Source: Xestospongia muta
Lineage: Eukaryota; Porifera; Demospongiae; Haplosclerida; Petrosiidae
Length of the DNA stretch: 64,000 bases
Assembly (NCBI GenBank): GCA_963693285.1
Contig: OY848918.1
Coordinates: forward strand, 2,487,501-2,551,500
Reading direction: 5' to 3'
This document shows positions 22,626 to 35,680 of the stretch, in pieces (the stretch's first letter is position 1; the number at the start of each line of letters is the position of its first letter). The notes under the pieces are model-generated. The model was given only the letters and a program-made list of their open reading frames with translations. It did no database searches and was not told the origin of the DNA. The position numbers and the translations under genes were made by a program.

Positions 22626-25391
22626 TTAATTGATATTAACATAATCAGGTGTTATTGTAACAAGTTCATAAGATGTATTCTGTGTCATTCTTATCTGATA
22701 TTGTTTAGTATCTTCATATGATATGTTATGTTGTATAGTTATATCATCATCACTACTATTACACTCTATAATATAATATAATTAGATTATATTACATGTA
22801 TACATGATATACATACTTTGTATCTTCTTTATATAATAAACACCCACACAAACAACACTGACAATACTAATTAATATTATTAAGATACTAATGATGATCA
22901 CAGTGGTAACTATTATAACTAGAGAGAAAGGAGTTATATATAAATATTTAATTATATATTAACATACTAGGAAAACTCTGAGATCCAGTCACTATCACTA
23001 TATTGGTAGTTGATGGTAGGATTGTTGTAGAATAACTTTGTACAGTAGGAGTGGTATCTATATTGCTAGATAATGATATAATCTTATATGATAATACTAT
23101 ATCTTACTTAAGTTAAATATCAATGGATCACTCCGTCCAACATTATTACTGAAGATAATAGAGAGAGTACATTGTTGATGTTGAGGAGCTAACAGACTAT
23201 CTGTTATGTTCATAGAATATTCTACTAGATATGTTTTATTAAATGTAACTACGTCATCACATTGTACAGTGACTGTAACATCTTCTGGAGCTTCAGATGA
23301 ACATTCCAGAATAATCTACAATAACTGTGGTAATCATATATTAACCACTATTGGATAGACTCACTGGTATATTAAACATCAACTTGATTTCATTATTTAT
23401 ATAGGACATAATAGTAAATATAGTATTTTCTTTGGCAGATCTTGGAACTAAAATGACATAATAAAATTAACACAGATACTAGTTATTTTAACTAACCTCT
23501 TTGAAATGAGAAGGTATTATTGTTATGTTCTCCTTCACCCAGTTCATTTATACCATATATGGTATATGTATATCGATGATGAAATAATTCCTGATTTTCA
23601 TACTTGTATTCATTTCCATTAATAGATACATTTTGTAATAACATCTTGTTGACATCATCATATATCAGTAGTATATAGTAAGATATCTGGACTCTACTGT
23701 CTACATTAGGATGATCCCAACTGATAGTAATAGTAGTACAGTTGTCAAGTGATGAAGAAATATTGAGAACAGAAGTAAGAAAACCTGTCTCATACAAGAG
23801 ATAATACACACACACAACATAACATGTGATATATAACTTACCAAATGGAAATACATTGATAGTATGTCCAGCTGGATTACTAAGAGTTACTTCAACAAGA
23901 TATGTCCTCAAGTTAACAGGTGATGATATATTAACTATTATCAGTTGATTAGTAACTAAAGACGGTGTCACATCATTAGATAATGCTTGTTGTAGAACAT
24001 CATTAGAGTCCATGATATTTACTGTAATATTAGTAGGATACTCACCAATACATAGACCACTGACCTAGTACAGAGATAACATCATAACAAAAAATATAAA
24101 TTATTATAACTAACTATGCCAACAAAACCTAATTACAATATATTATAATACTACTATATGTGTGTATATAACTATCAGTAGTATATATATATATATATAG
24201 TTAGATTGTATGGTAACTATACTGTAATATAATATAATAATTATTATATTAAACAAGTTGTCCAGTTATATTTTATAGATATACTGTAAAAAATCAATCT
24301 TACTGTAACTAACCATTTTTTGTAGCTCACTTAAATGGATTACTATGAATATAGAGTTCATGTAAAGTATTCACTATATAATCTGTTGCTTTGTAATTAT
24401 AATACCAACAGATTATATAGTGAATAATTTACATGAACTCTATATTCATAGTAATCCATTCATGTGAGCTACAAATGAGTTGTTAAAATAACATATTAGT
24501 TTATACAGTTGATATATACTAACATTTATAAGCACTTGAAACAAAACATTATCTCCATCTATTATTAGTATAACTGATACTGGAATAGTTTGAGGAACTA
24601 AAATATAACAGAAATGTAACATCACTATAACATAATATGTTACCTCTAGCAATATAGTACATGACATTATTACTATCTCCTATACCAGCTCCATTAATAC
24701 CAGAGACATATACAGTAGTTACATTACATGGATCATCATTACTAGATGTCAGATTGTACTCAGTAGTATTAACTGTGTCTATAAGTGTTTCTTGATCATC
24801 ATAGATGTTATATCCAGTGATAGGTACATTATCCAATGTATATGGTGCAGACCACATCAGTAACACACTAGATCTATTGAGAACTGTAGCAGTTAGATCT
24901 TTAACAGGAGCTAGTAAACCTACATCAATATATCATGATATTATTACATCTATAACATTAGCTCACCTTGTATTCTTAACACAGCCATGTCACTGTATAC
25001 TATCATTGAACCAACAGCCTTGCATGATATGTTAGTATTATTGTTATCTGTTAATGCTTCAGCTGATAACAATCTCAATTTGCCACCACTGAGAGACTTT
25101 GTAGGTTTCTGAATAAACCCTTTGGCTATTACATTTACAAGAGTAGCTGACAAATCATTTACTCTAAAGTTAATCTCATCTGCTACAGCTTCACAAGCGA
25201 AACTAACAGTTGAATTAATAGTGGTATTGACTGATTGAGGATGATTTGTAATATCTGTAAAATAATAATAACAACAAATATAAGTATATTCTAGTAATGA
25301 TGATGAGAAGATTATAATACTTACAAACTGTATGAACAAACGTCGGTGCAATTGATATTATCATCACAATCAGCAAATGGAAGGTCGACAT
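22626..25391 (-). CDS. Receptor A4: intact Ig/FN3 receptor with tyrosine tail
   Basis: Eleven exons, about 612 aa, all in frame: leader 25391-25325 (MSTFHLLIVMIISIAPTFVH), Ig 25254-24967, FN3 24919-24644, 24597-24524, 24064-23842, FN3 23784-23497, 23447-23365, 23315-23108, a single stalk exon 23057-22968, TM 22918-22817, tail 22765-22626. The Ig domain (SFAC ... ISC) differs strongly from A1 and A3, while the FN3 exons are nearly identical to them. The tail has four Tyr including TSYELV (fits the ITSM/ITIM pattern TxYxxV) and DYVNI (YxN, a Grb2-type SH2 site). The stalk exon looks like a fusion of the repeat type and the final type. The leader is head to head with E, 159 bases apart, so the two probably share a promoter. 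Predicted type I membrane receptor. Confidence 0.85.
24293..24509. mobile_element. MITE family 2 copy in A4 intron 4
   Basis: Begins actgtaaaaaatcaatc and ends atacagt; long arms meeting around 24390-24405 (cacta tataatctgttg then caacagattatatagtg). Same position as in the other A genes. Confidence 0.75.
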
Positions 25392-25550
25392 CTTTGACGA
25401 TTCCAATTAAATAAATTCATCGTTTGTCTAATTGAAAAAATTTAGGTGGAGCTGGTTACGACGCTTGCTTTGTTTACCAGTGTAAGATTGACCTTTCGTG
25501 AGAGTACGTTTATCATGTTACTAAAGTCTGTATCATCTGTAGTACACAAG
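25392..25550. promoter_or_regulatory. Shared divergent promoter region of A4 and E
   Basis: Only 159 bases separate the two start codons (25391 minus, 25551 plus). The stretch must hold both 5' UTRs and the core promoters. No TATA box is clearly in place; an A/T-rich run at 25405-25445 lies nearer A4. Confidence 0.6.
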
Positions 25551-28500
25551 ATGTCTACTTTATATTTGATGCTGACTATGATGATATCTATTGCACCAAC
25601 ACTTGTCCATACAGTTGGTAAGGATATAATCTTCACATCATCTTTACTAGAATATACTTGTTGTCATGCTATATAGAGATTACAGTTCATCCTCAGTCAG
25701 TCAATACCACTCTCAACTCAACAGTTACTTTTACTTGTGAAGCTGTAGCAGATGAAATTCACTTTGTAGTAAATGATATGTCAGCATCTGATGAAAATGT
25801 AATTAACAGAGGATTTTGTCAACAAGGTACACGTTCTCTCAATGGTACAAAGAAAACAATTTTATTAGCTCAAGCACTAATTGATAACAATAATACTAAT
25901 ATATCATGTAGAGCTGTTAATTTAAACATAACATACAGTGACATTGCTGTGTTAACAATACAAGGTGAGCTAATGTTATAGATGTCATATTATTATGATA
26001 TATTGATGTAGGTTTACTAGCTCCTGTTAAAGATCTAACTGTTACAGTTCTCAATGGATCTAGTGTGTTACTGATGTGGTCTGCACCATATACATTGGAT
26101 AATGTACCTATCACTGGATATAACATCAATGATGATCAAGGAACACTTCTAGACACAGTTAATACTGCTGAGTACATACTGACAGGTGACTACTGTGATA
26201 TAACTACTGTGTATGTCTCTGGTATTAATGGAGCTGGTATAGGAGATAGTAATAATGTCACATTCTATATCACTAGGGGTAAGTATTATGATTATGAATA
26301 TTTTACTTTGGAATTATCCATGAATTTTAGTTCCTCAAACTGTTCTAATATCAGTTGTTCCAAGAGTGGAAGGAAATCGTGTCTTATTTGAGGCATCAGT
26401 TAATGTACGATAATGGTTGGGGTATTATAATATTGCAGTACAGCATACATAATGGAGTACAGTTATTATTTTGTTTCTAATTAGGTCGGTGATCTATGTT
26501 TTGGTGAGTATCCTACTAATGTTACAGTAAATATCAAGGACTCTAATGATGTTCTACAACAAACATTTTCTATTGATGTGATAATGTCTTTAGTTAATAG
26601 TCAACTGATAATAGTTAATATATCATCACCCGTTAACTTGAGGACATATCTTGTTGAAGTAACTCTTAGTAATCCAGCTGGACATACTATCAATGTATTT
26701 CCATTTGGTAAGTTATATATCACGAGTTATGTAGTGTGTGTATATTATCTCTTGTATGAGACAGGTTTTCTTACTTCTGTTCTCAATATTTCTTCATCAC
26801 TTGATAACTGTACTAACATTACTATCAGTTGGGATCGTCCTAATGTAGACAGTAGAGTCCAGATATCTTACTATATACTACTGATATATGATGATGTCAA
26901 CAAGATGTTATTACAAAATGTATCTATTAATGGAAATGAATACAAGTATGAAGATCAGGAATTATTTCATCATCGATATACATATACCATATATGGTATA
27001 AATGAACTGGGTGAAGGAGAACATAACAATAGTACCTTCTCATTTCAAAGAGGTTAGTTAAAATAACTAATTATAATATGTGTACTTATTTTATCATGTC
27101 ATTTAGCTCCAAGATCTGCTAAAGAAAGTACTACACTAACTATTCTGTCCTATATAAATAATGAAGTCAAGTTGATATTTAATATACCAGTGAGTCTATC
27201 CAATAGTGGTTACTATATGATTACCGTAGTTACTGTAGATTATTTTGGAATGTTCATCTGAAGCTCCAGAGTGTGCTATAGTCATTGTAAAATGTCATGA
27301 TGTAGTTATATTTAATAAAACATATCTGGTAGAATATTCAAGTCAACCTATGAACATAACAGATAATCAACCTTTGTCAGCTCCTCAACATCAAAGATGT
27401 ACTCTCTCTATTATCTTTAGTAATAATGCTGGACAAAGTGATCCATTGATACGTACTTTAAGTAAGAGATAGTGATATTATGTAATATATTGATATTATT
27501 ATATGATATAGGTACATATGATGTTATAAATGCTACTGCTTACCCTAATGGTAATTCTATATGTGTGGAGTGTGTATTTTCATCTGCTCCATCTGCTAAG
27601 TCATGTTATGTTAGTGTGATTGGAGTGACTTCAATGAACAAAACATTTGTTAAAAACAGTTCAAGTGATCTTACTGTACAAGGTTGTATTGATAATCTCC
27701 CAGATGGTAATTATACAGTCTATGTATATGATGTGGAGAATGATATACCACTAACATCAATATTACCAGCTATAATATTAAGAGATATTGTAATAGCTGA
27801 TATATTACCAACTGCTACCAGTAAGTTAATAATAATAGTTATTACCAAAATTAAATAAGTAGTTATTATGAAATAATGTCCTTTACTACAATTAAGTTAT
27901 ACAACACTTTACTGTATCATTATTATGAAACATTCCACATTTACTTGTCTTACCAATTTTAATAAAAAATGAATAGTTACTATGGCAACAGCTACTATAC
28001 CAATTAGTACAGTGTATACAACATTACCAACTACATCAACACTACCAGCATGTAAGTATATACTTTAATGACTACTATATTATTTATATTATAATAGGGG
28101 TTTATGTTATTATTGTTTTTGGAGTTATCTCATTGGTTGTTCTTGGTGTTATATTGATTATATTGTGTTGTAGAAAGAAAAGTGAGCTAATTTAGCTACA
28201 TAACATTATATTAAAACTGTTCATAGAAAACAATAAAAACAACGAAAACAATGTTTTTTTATGGGGTAACAGTACTAATAGTTCTGCGAGTATTGAAGTA
28301 GAAGAAGATATTAACACTGAAGAGGGTGTAGTTTCTATTGAAGTAATAATAATTTTAAGAGATTATATATAATTTTAATTTATTGTGTAGAAAAAAGAAA
28401 CACCTGTTCATGTTCTTAATGAAGTTTCTAAGAATCAACCTAAAGCTCCTCCCCCATCTAATGATAGAGTGGTATATTCCAAAATACTTCATACTTCACC

Positions 28501-29140
28501 AAAAACAGAACAACATCCTCCATCTTATGATGATATAGAGCCATCAATACCTAGTGTTACTACAATACCAGCTAATGTACAAGATGATGATATATTACCC
28601 TCTGTACCAAGAAATATGCAAAATGACGATATATCACCTCCTGTACCAGCTAATGTACAAGATGACGTTATACCACCCTCTGTACCAGCTAATGTACAAG
28701 ATGACGTTATACCATCCTCTGTACCAGCTAATGTACAAGATGACGATATACCACCTGCTATACCAGCTAATGTACAAGATGATGATGATATACCACCTCC
28801 TATACCAGCTAATGTACAAGATGACGATATATCACCTCCTGTACCAGCTAATGTACAAGATGATGATATACCACCCTCTGTACCAGCTAATGTACAAGAT
28901 GATGATATACCACCCTCTGTACCAGCTAATGTACAAGATGATGATATACCACCTTCTGTACCAACTAATGTAGAAGATAATGATATACCACCTCATGTAC
29001 CAGCTAAAACTAAGAAGACATCAGATACTACCAAACAAGCATCCAATGATGAAGAGATCAATGGAGGATTAACATTTCTTCTCTTACCAGTACCAGTGAA
29101 TGGACAAGATGAAAACACCTTGAAGGAGACCACATTCTGA
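25551..29140 (+). CDS. Receptor E: Ig/FN3 receptor with proline-rich 13-residue repeat tail
   Basis: Thirteen exons, about 948 aa, all in frame: 25551-25617 (leader MSTLYLMLTMMISIAPTLVH), Ig 25677-25964, FN3 26012-26278, 26331-26404, 26485-26707, FN3 26765-27052, 27107-27189, 27239-27461, extra domain 27512-27820, Thr-rich stalk 27977-28051, TM 28098-28181 (VYVIIVFGVISLVVLGVILI), 28227-28342, tail 28391-29140. The first eight exons match the A family; exon 8 has five extra codons. The extra domain (ECVFSSAPSAKSCYVSVIG) is found otherwise only in E-psi. The tail has VVYSKI (ITIM-like, VxYxxI) and SYDDI, then about 11 copies of a 13-residue repeat (PANVQDDDIPPSV type) with PP-rich cores that could bind SH3 domains. 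It is the only plus-strand receptor in the window, probably from inversion. Likely a signalling surface receptor; ligand unknown. Confidence 0.85.
28560..28995 (+). repeat. 39-bp coding minisatellite in E tail
   Basis: About 11 units of 39 bases (ccagctaatgtacaagatga, then gatataccaccctctgta). One unit has an extra codon (DDDD). The units are nearly identical toward the 3' side, so copy number probably varies. E-psi has about four units. Confidence 0.9.
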
Positions 29141-29756
29141 CTATTATGATGGTAAGTATGTATATTCTCTCACATATCAATATAATATGGAGTTATCATA
29201 TCGTAGGTCTTGCTATGAAAGATCTCTAGTTACAAAGATATAACAGTACTATTACTTACTGGTAGTTATAACATTTGCATATAAATAGTTAATGAACAGT
29301 GTGAATGTCTTTAGTGATTTTAAAAGTGTTTTTTTAATTTAAACTTTATAATATAAATGTATTAATAAGGATTGTACAAAAGTATCCTGATCAGATTGGT
29401 GCACTATACATATTAATATACATACATGTTCATATTAACAAGATGTAGGCTGGAATCATATTAGGCATGCAAAGCTTATGTAGGGATGGTCTGGATTTTA
29501 CATTGAAATGTGTTTCCAGAAAGCAATGAATATCTTGCTTAAAATTAATCAAAATAACATTAAGAGATTTTATATAACTTTATTTTATTGAATAGAAAAC
29601 AGTTGTTTATCAACATCTTGAACAATTGGACATCTCATTATATCAAAAGACAATAAGTCATAAGGAGTTTGTATGACATCATCAAATGTTATGAGCTGCT
29701 ATACAGATAGAAAAATAGAATAGTTATAAAGGAAGTATCGATTTTCTACTAATGAA
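29141..29756. other. 3' flank of E
   Basis: AT-rich, no gene seen. The E exon donor-like word gatggtaagtatg directly follows the stop codon and corresponds to a splice site in E-psi, so E's stop may be derived and the original tail longer. Confidence 0.4.
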
Positions 29757-30068
29757 TGGAATGATATACAATTAACATCAATATTACCAGCTATAATATT
29801 AAGAGATATTGTGTTAACTGATATATCTACTACAAGTACATTATATATAACACAGTGTGTTCATTTCGTATAGTTATTGTAACAATGCCATCTCATACTG
29901 GTGTAATAATAACAGCTAAATATTTTCTCAGTAATACAAAACATAGTTCCTATATCTTCATTATTTCACTTAATTATAATTGTTGCTACTACAATTCCAT
30001 TAGTTGTTTTTGTTCTTGTTATTGTTATTATCATAGTTGTAATAGTTGGAGTCTTTAAAATACTTTAA
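29757..30068 (+). pseudogene. Relic exons of an E-like receptor (domain end and TM helix)
   Basis: 29757-29826 matches the end of E exon 9 (SILPAIILRDIVLTDI). 29965-30068 encodes a convincing TM helix (ATTIPLVVFVLVIVIIIVVI) and then FKIL and a stop. No other exons or clear splice junctions between them, so this is probably left over from a third E-type gene. Confidence 0.5.
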
Positions 30069-31389
30069 TGGTCTACTAATTGTTTCTACTAAATGATCAG
30101 TATACTTTCCTGAGAAAATGAAGGTCATCAATTATTGTATGATACAATGTTGATATGACTAATGTTATCTGATGATCTTTCATTACAAGACCTACAATAA
30201 AGGTATATTATGTAATATATTATAAGAGTACTTACTGTCATCATAGTTCACAGGAAAGTCTTCTTCAACATGACCAGGTGGTGATGGTCCTTCATTATGA
30301 TATCCTATCTGCCATTGAGGTGATATCAATATTGGCTCTACTTCACTGGTACTGGTAAGAGGAGGAGATGTTAGTCTTCCAGTGATCTCGTTATCATTGA
30401 ACATTTGTTTGGTAGTAGTGTCTGATGTCTTGTTAGTTTTAGCTGGTATAGGAGGTGGTATATCATCATCTTGTACATTACCTGGTACAGGAAGTGATAT
30501 ATCCTCACCTTGTACATTACCTGGTACAGGAGGTGATATATCTTCACCTTGTACATTACCTGGTACAGGAGGTGATATATCTTCACCTTGTAAATTAGCT
30601 GGTATTATAGTAACACTAGATATTGATGGCTCTATATCATCATAAGATGGAGGATGTTGTTCTGTTTTTGGTGGAAAATAAAGTATATGAGAGTATACTA
30701 CTCTATCACTAGATGGGGGAGGAGCTTGAGGTTACTTTTTAGAAAATTTCTGAAGATCTTGATAAACAACTTGGACCTTTTTCTGTGCAGACTATTATAA
30801 TATAGCAATAAATTACATTAATATATGTTATAATTACCCTATCATCATGATGAGTATTAGATTTTGTTAGTTCATGAGCTGCACCACTGTTTTCAGTTGC
30901 TTTAGTTGAACTGTCACTATCAAATGATGGTCACAATAGTAATAATAATTAAAGAATTTGAAGTTTCTAATACTAAAAATTAATTGATATTATACATTGA
31001 GTATTATCAGTACTTGACACTATATACATTATTTTATAATAACTACTTATTTAAGTTTGATAATAACTATTATTATTTAACTTACTAGTAGTAGTTGGTA
31101 ATATATCAGTTATTACAATATCTCTTAATATGATAGATGGTAATATTGATGTTAGTGGTATATCATTCTCCACATCATATACATAGACTGTATAATTACC
31201 AGCTGAGAGATTATCAATACAACCTTGTACAGTAAGATCAATTGGACTGTTTTTAATAAATGTTTTGTTCATTGAAGTCACTCCAATCACACTAACATAA
31301 CATGACTTAGCAGATGGAGCAGATGAAAATACACACTCCACACATATAGAATTACCATTAGGTTAAGCAGTAGCATTTATAATATCCCA

Positions 31390-31591
31390 TGTGACCTGAT
31401 TTGCAATAAGGACCATTTCTAGTAATACATTTGTGCATGATTTATAAAAAGGTACCACATTGTTAAAACATCTCAAGAAATAGTATACATACAGTTACTA
31501 TGTGTGTGCAACTATTCATGGTAACTGTATGTATACAAATCTGTTTTTTGAAGTGTTTTAGCAGTGGTCCCTTAACACAAATCAGGTCACA
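31390..31591. mobile_element. MITE family 3 inserted in an exon of E-psi
   Basis: Ends tgtgacctgatttgcaataa and complement ttgtgttaaggg / caaatcaggtcaca; interrupts sequence that is continuous in E at 27518-27521 (gtacata | tgatg). Same family as 1941-2171. Confidence 0.8.
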
Positions 31592-32828
31592 TATGTACCT
31601 ATATCATTATAATAATGTCAATATGGTACAAGATATCACTATCTCTTACTTAAAGTATGTATCAATGGGTCACTGTGTCCAGCATTATTACTGAAGATAA
31701 TAGAGAGAGTACATTGTTGATGTTGAGGGACTGATAAACTATTTGTTAAGTATATAGAATATTCTGCCAGATATATTTTATTAAATATAAGTACATACCA
31801 CATTGTACATTGTACAGTGACTGTAGCATTCTCTGGAACTTCAGACGAACATTCCAGAATAATCTACAGTAACTATGGTAGTCATATAGTAACCACTATT
31901 CGATAGACTCACTGGTATATTAAACATCAACTTGACTTCATTATTTATATAGGACAAAATAATAAATGTAGTATTTTCTTTGGCAGATCTTGGAGCTAAA
32001 ATGACATCATAAAATAAACAAACATATTAGTTATTTTAATTAACCTCTTTGAAAAGAGAAGGTACTATTGTTATGTTCTCCTTCACCCAGTCATTTATAC
32101 CATATATGGTATATGTATATTGATGATAAAATAATTCCTGATCTTCATACTTGTATTCATTTCCATTAATAGATACATTTTGTAATAACATCTTGTTGAC
32201 ATCATCATATATCAGTAGTATATAGTAAGATATCTGGACTCTACTGTCTACATTAGGATGATCCCAACTGATAGTAATAGTAGTACAGTTGTAAAGTGAT
32301 GAAGAGATATTGAGAACAGAAGTAAGAAAACCTGTCTCATACAAGAGATAATACACACACGCAACATAACATATAATATATAACTTACCAAATGGAAATA
32401 CATTAATAGTATGTCCAGCTGGATTACTAAGAGTTACCTCAACAAGATATGTCCTCAAGTTAACAGGTGATGATATATTAACTATTATCAGTTGATTATT
32501 AACAAAAGACAATGTCACATTATGAGATAATGTTTGTTGTAGAACATCATTAGAGTCCTTGATATTTACTATAACATTAGTAGGATACTCACCAATACAT
32601 AGACCACTGACCTAACAGAGATAACATCATAACAAAGAAGTATAAATTATTATGACTGACTATACTAACAAACCTAATTACAATATATTATAATACTACT
32701 ATATGTGTGTATACAACTATCAGTAGTATATATATATATAGTTAGATTGTATGATAACTATATTGTGTAACATAATAATTATTATATTAAACAAAACTAC
32801 TTCTGGTCCAGTTATATTATATAGATAT

Positions 32829-33051
32829 ATTGTAAAAATTAATATGTTATTGTAACTAACCACTTTTTTGTAGCTCAATGGATTACTATGAATATAGAGT
32901 TTATGTAATTACTCACTATATAATCTGTTGGTATTATAATTACAAAGCAACAGATTATATAGTGAATAATTTACATGAACTCTATATTCATAGTAATCCA
33001 TTTAAGTGAAGTACAAATTAGTTGCTAAAATAACAAATTAATTTATACAGT
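32829..33051. mobile_element. MITE family 2 copy in E-psi intron 4
   Basis: Same ends and arms as the copies in A1, A4, A5 and A6 (attgtaaaaattaatatg ... ttatacagt), at the same intron position. Confidence 0.75.
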
Positions 33052-34228
33052 TGATATATACTAACATTTATAATCACTTGAAATAAAACATTATCTCCAT
33101 CTACTGTTGGTATAACTGATACTGGAATAGTTTGAGGAACTGAAATATAACAGAAATGTAACATCACTGTATAACATAATATGTTACCTCTAGCAATATA
33201 GTACATGACATTATTACTATCTCCTATACCAGCTCCATTAATACCAGAGACATATACAGTAGTTACATTACATGTATCATCATTACTAGATGTCAGGATG
33301 TACTCAGTAGTATTAACTGTGTCTAGAAGTGTTCCTTGATCATCATAGATGTTATATCCAGTGATAGGTACATTATCCAATGTATATGGTGCAGACCACA
33401 TCAATAACACTCTAGATCCATTGAGAACTGTAGCAGTTAGATCTTTAACAGGAGCTAGTAAACCTACATCAATATATCATAATAATATGACATCTATAGC
33501 ATTAGCTCACCTTGTATTCTTAATACAGCAATGTTACTGTTTATATTCACTGGAATACCAAATGCTGTACATGATATATTAGTATTATTGTTGTCTTCAA
33601 AGGCTTCAGCAATTAGCACCCTTCTCTTTTTCATTTCATTGAGACTATTTTGATCTTGTTGCGAAAATCCTCTGCTATTGTATATGTTATCAATAGATAG
33701 TGACATGTCATTGACTTTGAAGACAATAAGATCAGCAACAGCTTCACATATAAAACTAACTGTTGAGTTGAGAGTGGTATTGACTGACTGGGGATGAACT
33801 GTAATATCTGTATAACAATAATAATAACAAATATAAATATATTATAGTAATGATGATAAATCATTTTTAATATTATATACTTACCAACTGAATGGACAAG
33901 AGTTGATACAATAGCTATCATCACAGTCAGTATTAAATATAAAGTAGACATCTTTATTTACTATAAATTGAGACAGTTAATAATCACATGATATGTACTA
34001 AAGAACAAATTACAAATAGCTTTCTGTTTATATTTGAGACATATTGTATGAAAGTCTACCCTTAATGTTCTTGAATCTGAACTCATTGACTAAACAGACA
34101 CATTAAAAAGATAAATCAAAATTTACTTATAAGATTTATAACATAATTTGCAAGGAAAGAAGTATAAAAATATCTGATGACAGATAATAACAACTATATT
34201 ATGTCAATAATGATATCATAATATTTAC

Positions 34229-34289
34229 CAACTGTATTAACAAGACTTAGTACAAGAGACATTACTGTCAGTATTATTAACAACTTCAT
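34229..34289 (-). other. Alternative leader exon upstream of E-psi
   Basis: Encodes MKLLIILTVMSLVLSLVNTV, ending g|gtaaat in phase 1 as the other leaders do. About 340 bases upstream of the E-psi leader, the same spacing as at A3. Confidence 0.5.
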
Positions 34290-34439
34290 AACAATATATT
34301 AGAACAGTTCAATTATATTTAGAACAAAACTTACAGTTTAGAATTCTCATTGGATGAAGTAAGCATTTTTATTGCTTACAGTGCAAATAGTGGGTGTGGA
34401 GTCAGTCTGATATTTGTGTTTGTTACTCCTTCTTGATAT

Positions 34440-35680
34440 AGTTATAATAAACCCTTTGTTACATGTATTAATATAACAATAGTCCCTATGTTACATGTAT
34501 TAATATAACAATAACCTATGTTACATGTACTAATATAACATATATATTACAGAACCAGTCAAGTCAAAATCACTATAAACTAGTAATATTGTATAATTAT
34601 AATTTTTTTATCAATGGTTTGGGCTCCATCTATAGTCAATGAATTTGTTTGTTGATTTTTTAGAAGTCTTTATGATATTACCATATCTTACTTTTACCAG
34701 CATTATTACTGATGATTTGTAGTGATGAAGATAATAGAGAGAGTACACTGTTGATGTTGAGGGACTGATAAACTATCTGTTAAGTATATAGAATATTCTA
34801 CCAGATATATTTTATTAAATATAAGTACATACCACATTGTACATTGTACAGTGACTGTAGCATTCTCTGGAACTTCAGACGAACATTCCAGAATAATCTA
34901 CAGTATCTATGGTAATTATATAGTGATCACAAATATCTTGTTTGTATTCTTTGTATCAGATTAACAATTCATCCTCACACTACTTCACTTTTTTCAAATT
35001 GCTTTTATTAAGTTATATATATATATATATATACATATGTACATAGTATATATGTATATATCAATAGTAAAATGGTCTTCATATATACATATAGTAACAG
35101 TATCATATATATTTTGCAATGACAGCCATGATAATTACAAGCTGGTAATGATTTATATTGTGGAAATTGTGCTTTCATGAACTGGTAAGTGACTTCAACA
35201 TAGCCATGCACACCCATATAACAAACTGTGGCTTTGTTAAAAATGGAAGTATCTAGAGTTTTGGTAATGGAGCACCATACTTTAATGTGAAAGTAATACA
35301 TATAGGTTCTGATGTTTAAGGCTTAGGGTCTAAAGTATAGTATTAAATTCATAATAAAAAACAGCATTCTATTACCGACACTCTAGACACTGCCATTAAA
35401 AAGTCCAAAACACAAGATATCACAGATAATCAGTCTTCTGTACAAATATGCAAATAACTAGTACATAAAAAATAGAAAGAAAAGAAATGCTGATAATAGT
35501 GTATATAGGTCCAGGAATAAGTCAGTGTATAGGATTAAGAGTCGTGGGAATTAGTTTAATGAAGAATGGACTTCACAGTCATACATGTAGTGCAAAGGAC
35601 AGGAATAAACTAAAGAAATCAATAAGTCCTAAATTTTATAACAAATAAAAGAACACTGTTAATCAGGAAAGTATTTTGTT
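34440..35680 (-). pseudogene. Spacer with minisatellite, orphan exon 8 and decayed tail exon
   Basis: 34450-34530: copies of the 32-bp 'ttacatgtattaatataaca' repeat. 34740-34900: orphan A-type exon 8 with the same 'cattgtacattgtac' duplication as E-psi exon 8, so these two share a recent ancestor. 35110-35200: decayed C-type tail exon (FPQYKSLPACN). 35015-35060: TA repeats. The rest is unassigned 3' flank of B2. Confidence 0.6.

Larger units (their letters stand above)
30192..33951 (-). pseudogene. E-psi: disrupted E/A-type receptor
   Basis: The front resembles A3: leader 33951-33885, Ig about 33804-33508, FN3 33463-33188, 33139-33066, then FN3 exons 32.6-32.0 kb and A-type exon 8 at about 31860-31650. 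The rear resembles E: extra domain 31375-31088 and a repeat tail 30600-30420. Lesions: one base missing in exon 6 at about 32090 (ttcacccagtcattt versus ttcacccagttcattt) shifts the frame; a family 3 MITE (31390-31591) splits the extra-domain exon; a TAC-to-TAA change follows in the same exon; and a TAA lies at about 30732-30736 at the start of the tail exon. No TM exon was found. Its tail holds about four 13-residue repeats. The gene is tail to tail with E. A pseudogene, perhaps a donor for gene conversion. Confidence 0.8.

Noticed and set aside
25446..25676. E start placed upstream at 25446
   Set aside because: The leader at 25551 matches the leaders of all paralogs; the upstream part overlaps the promoter region.
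28554..28973. Other-frame reading frames of the 39-bp repeat (YKMTIYHLLYQLM type, and one on the minus strand)
   Set aside because: The repeat unit is a multiple of three without stops in several frames; only the frame continuous with the upstream E exons is supported.
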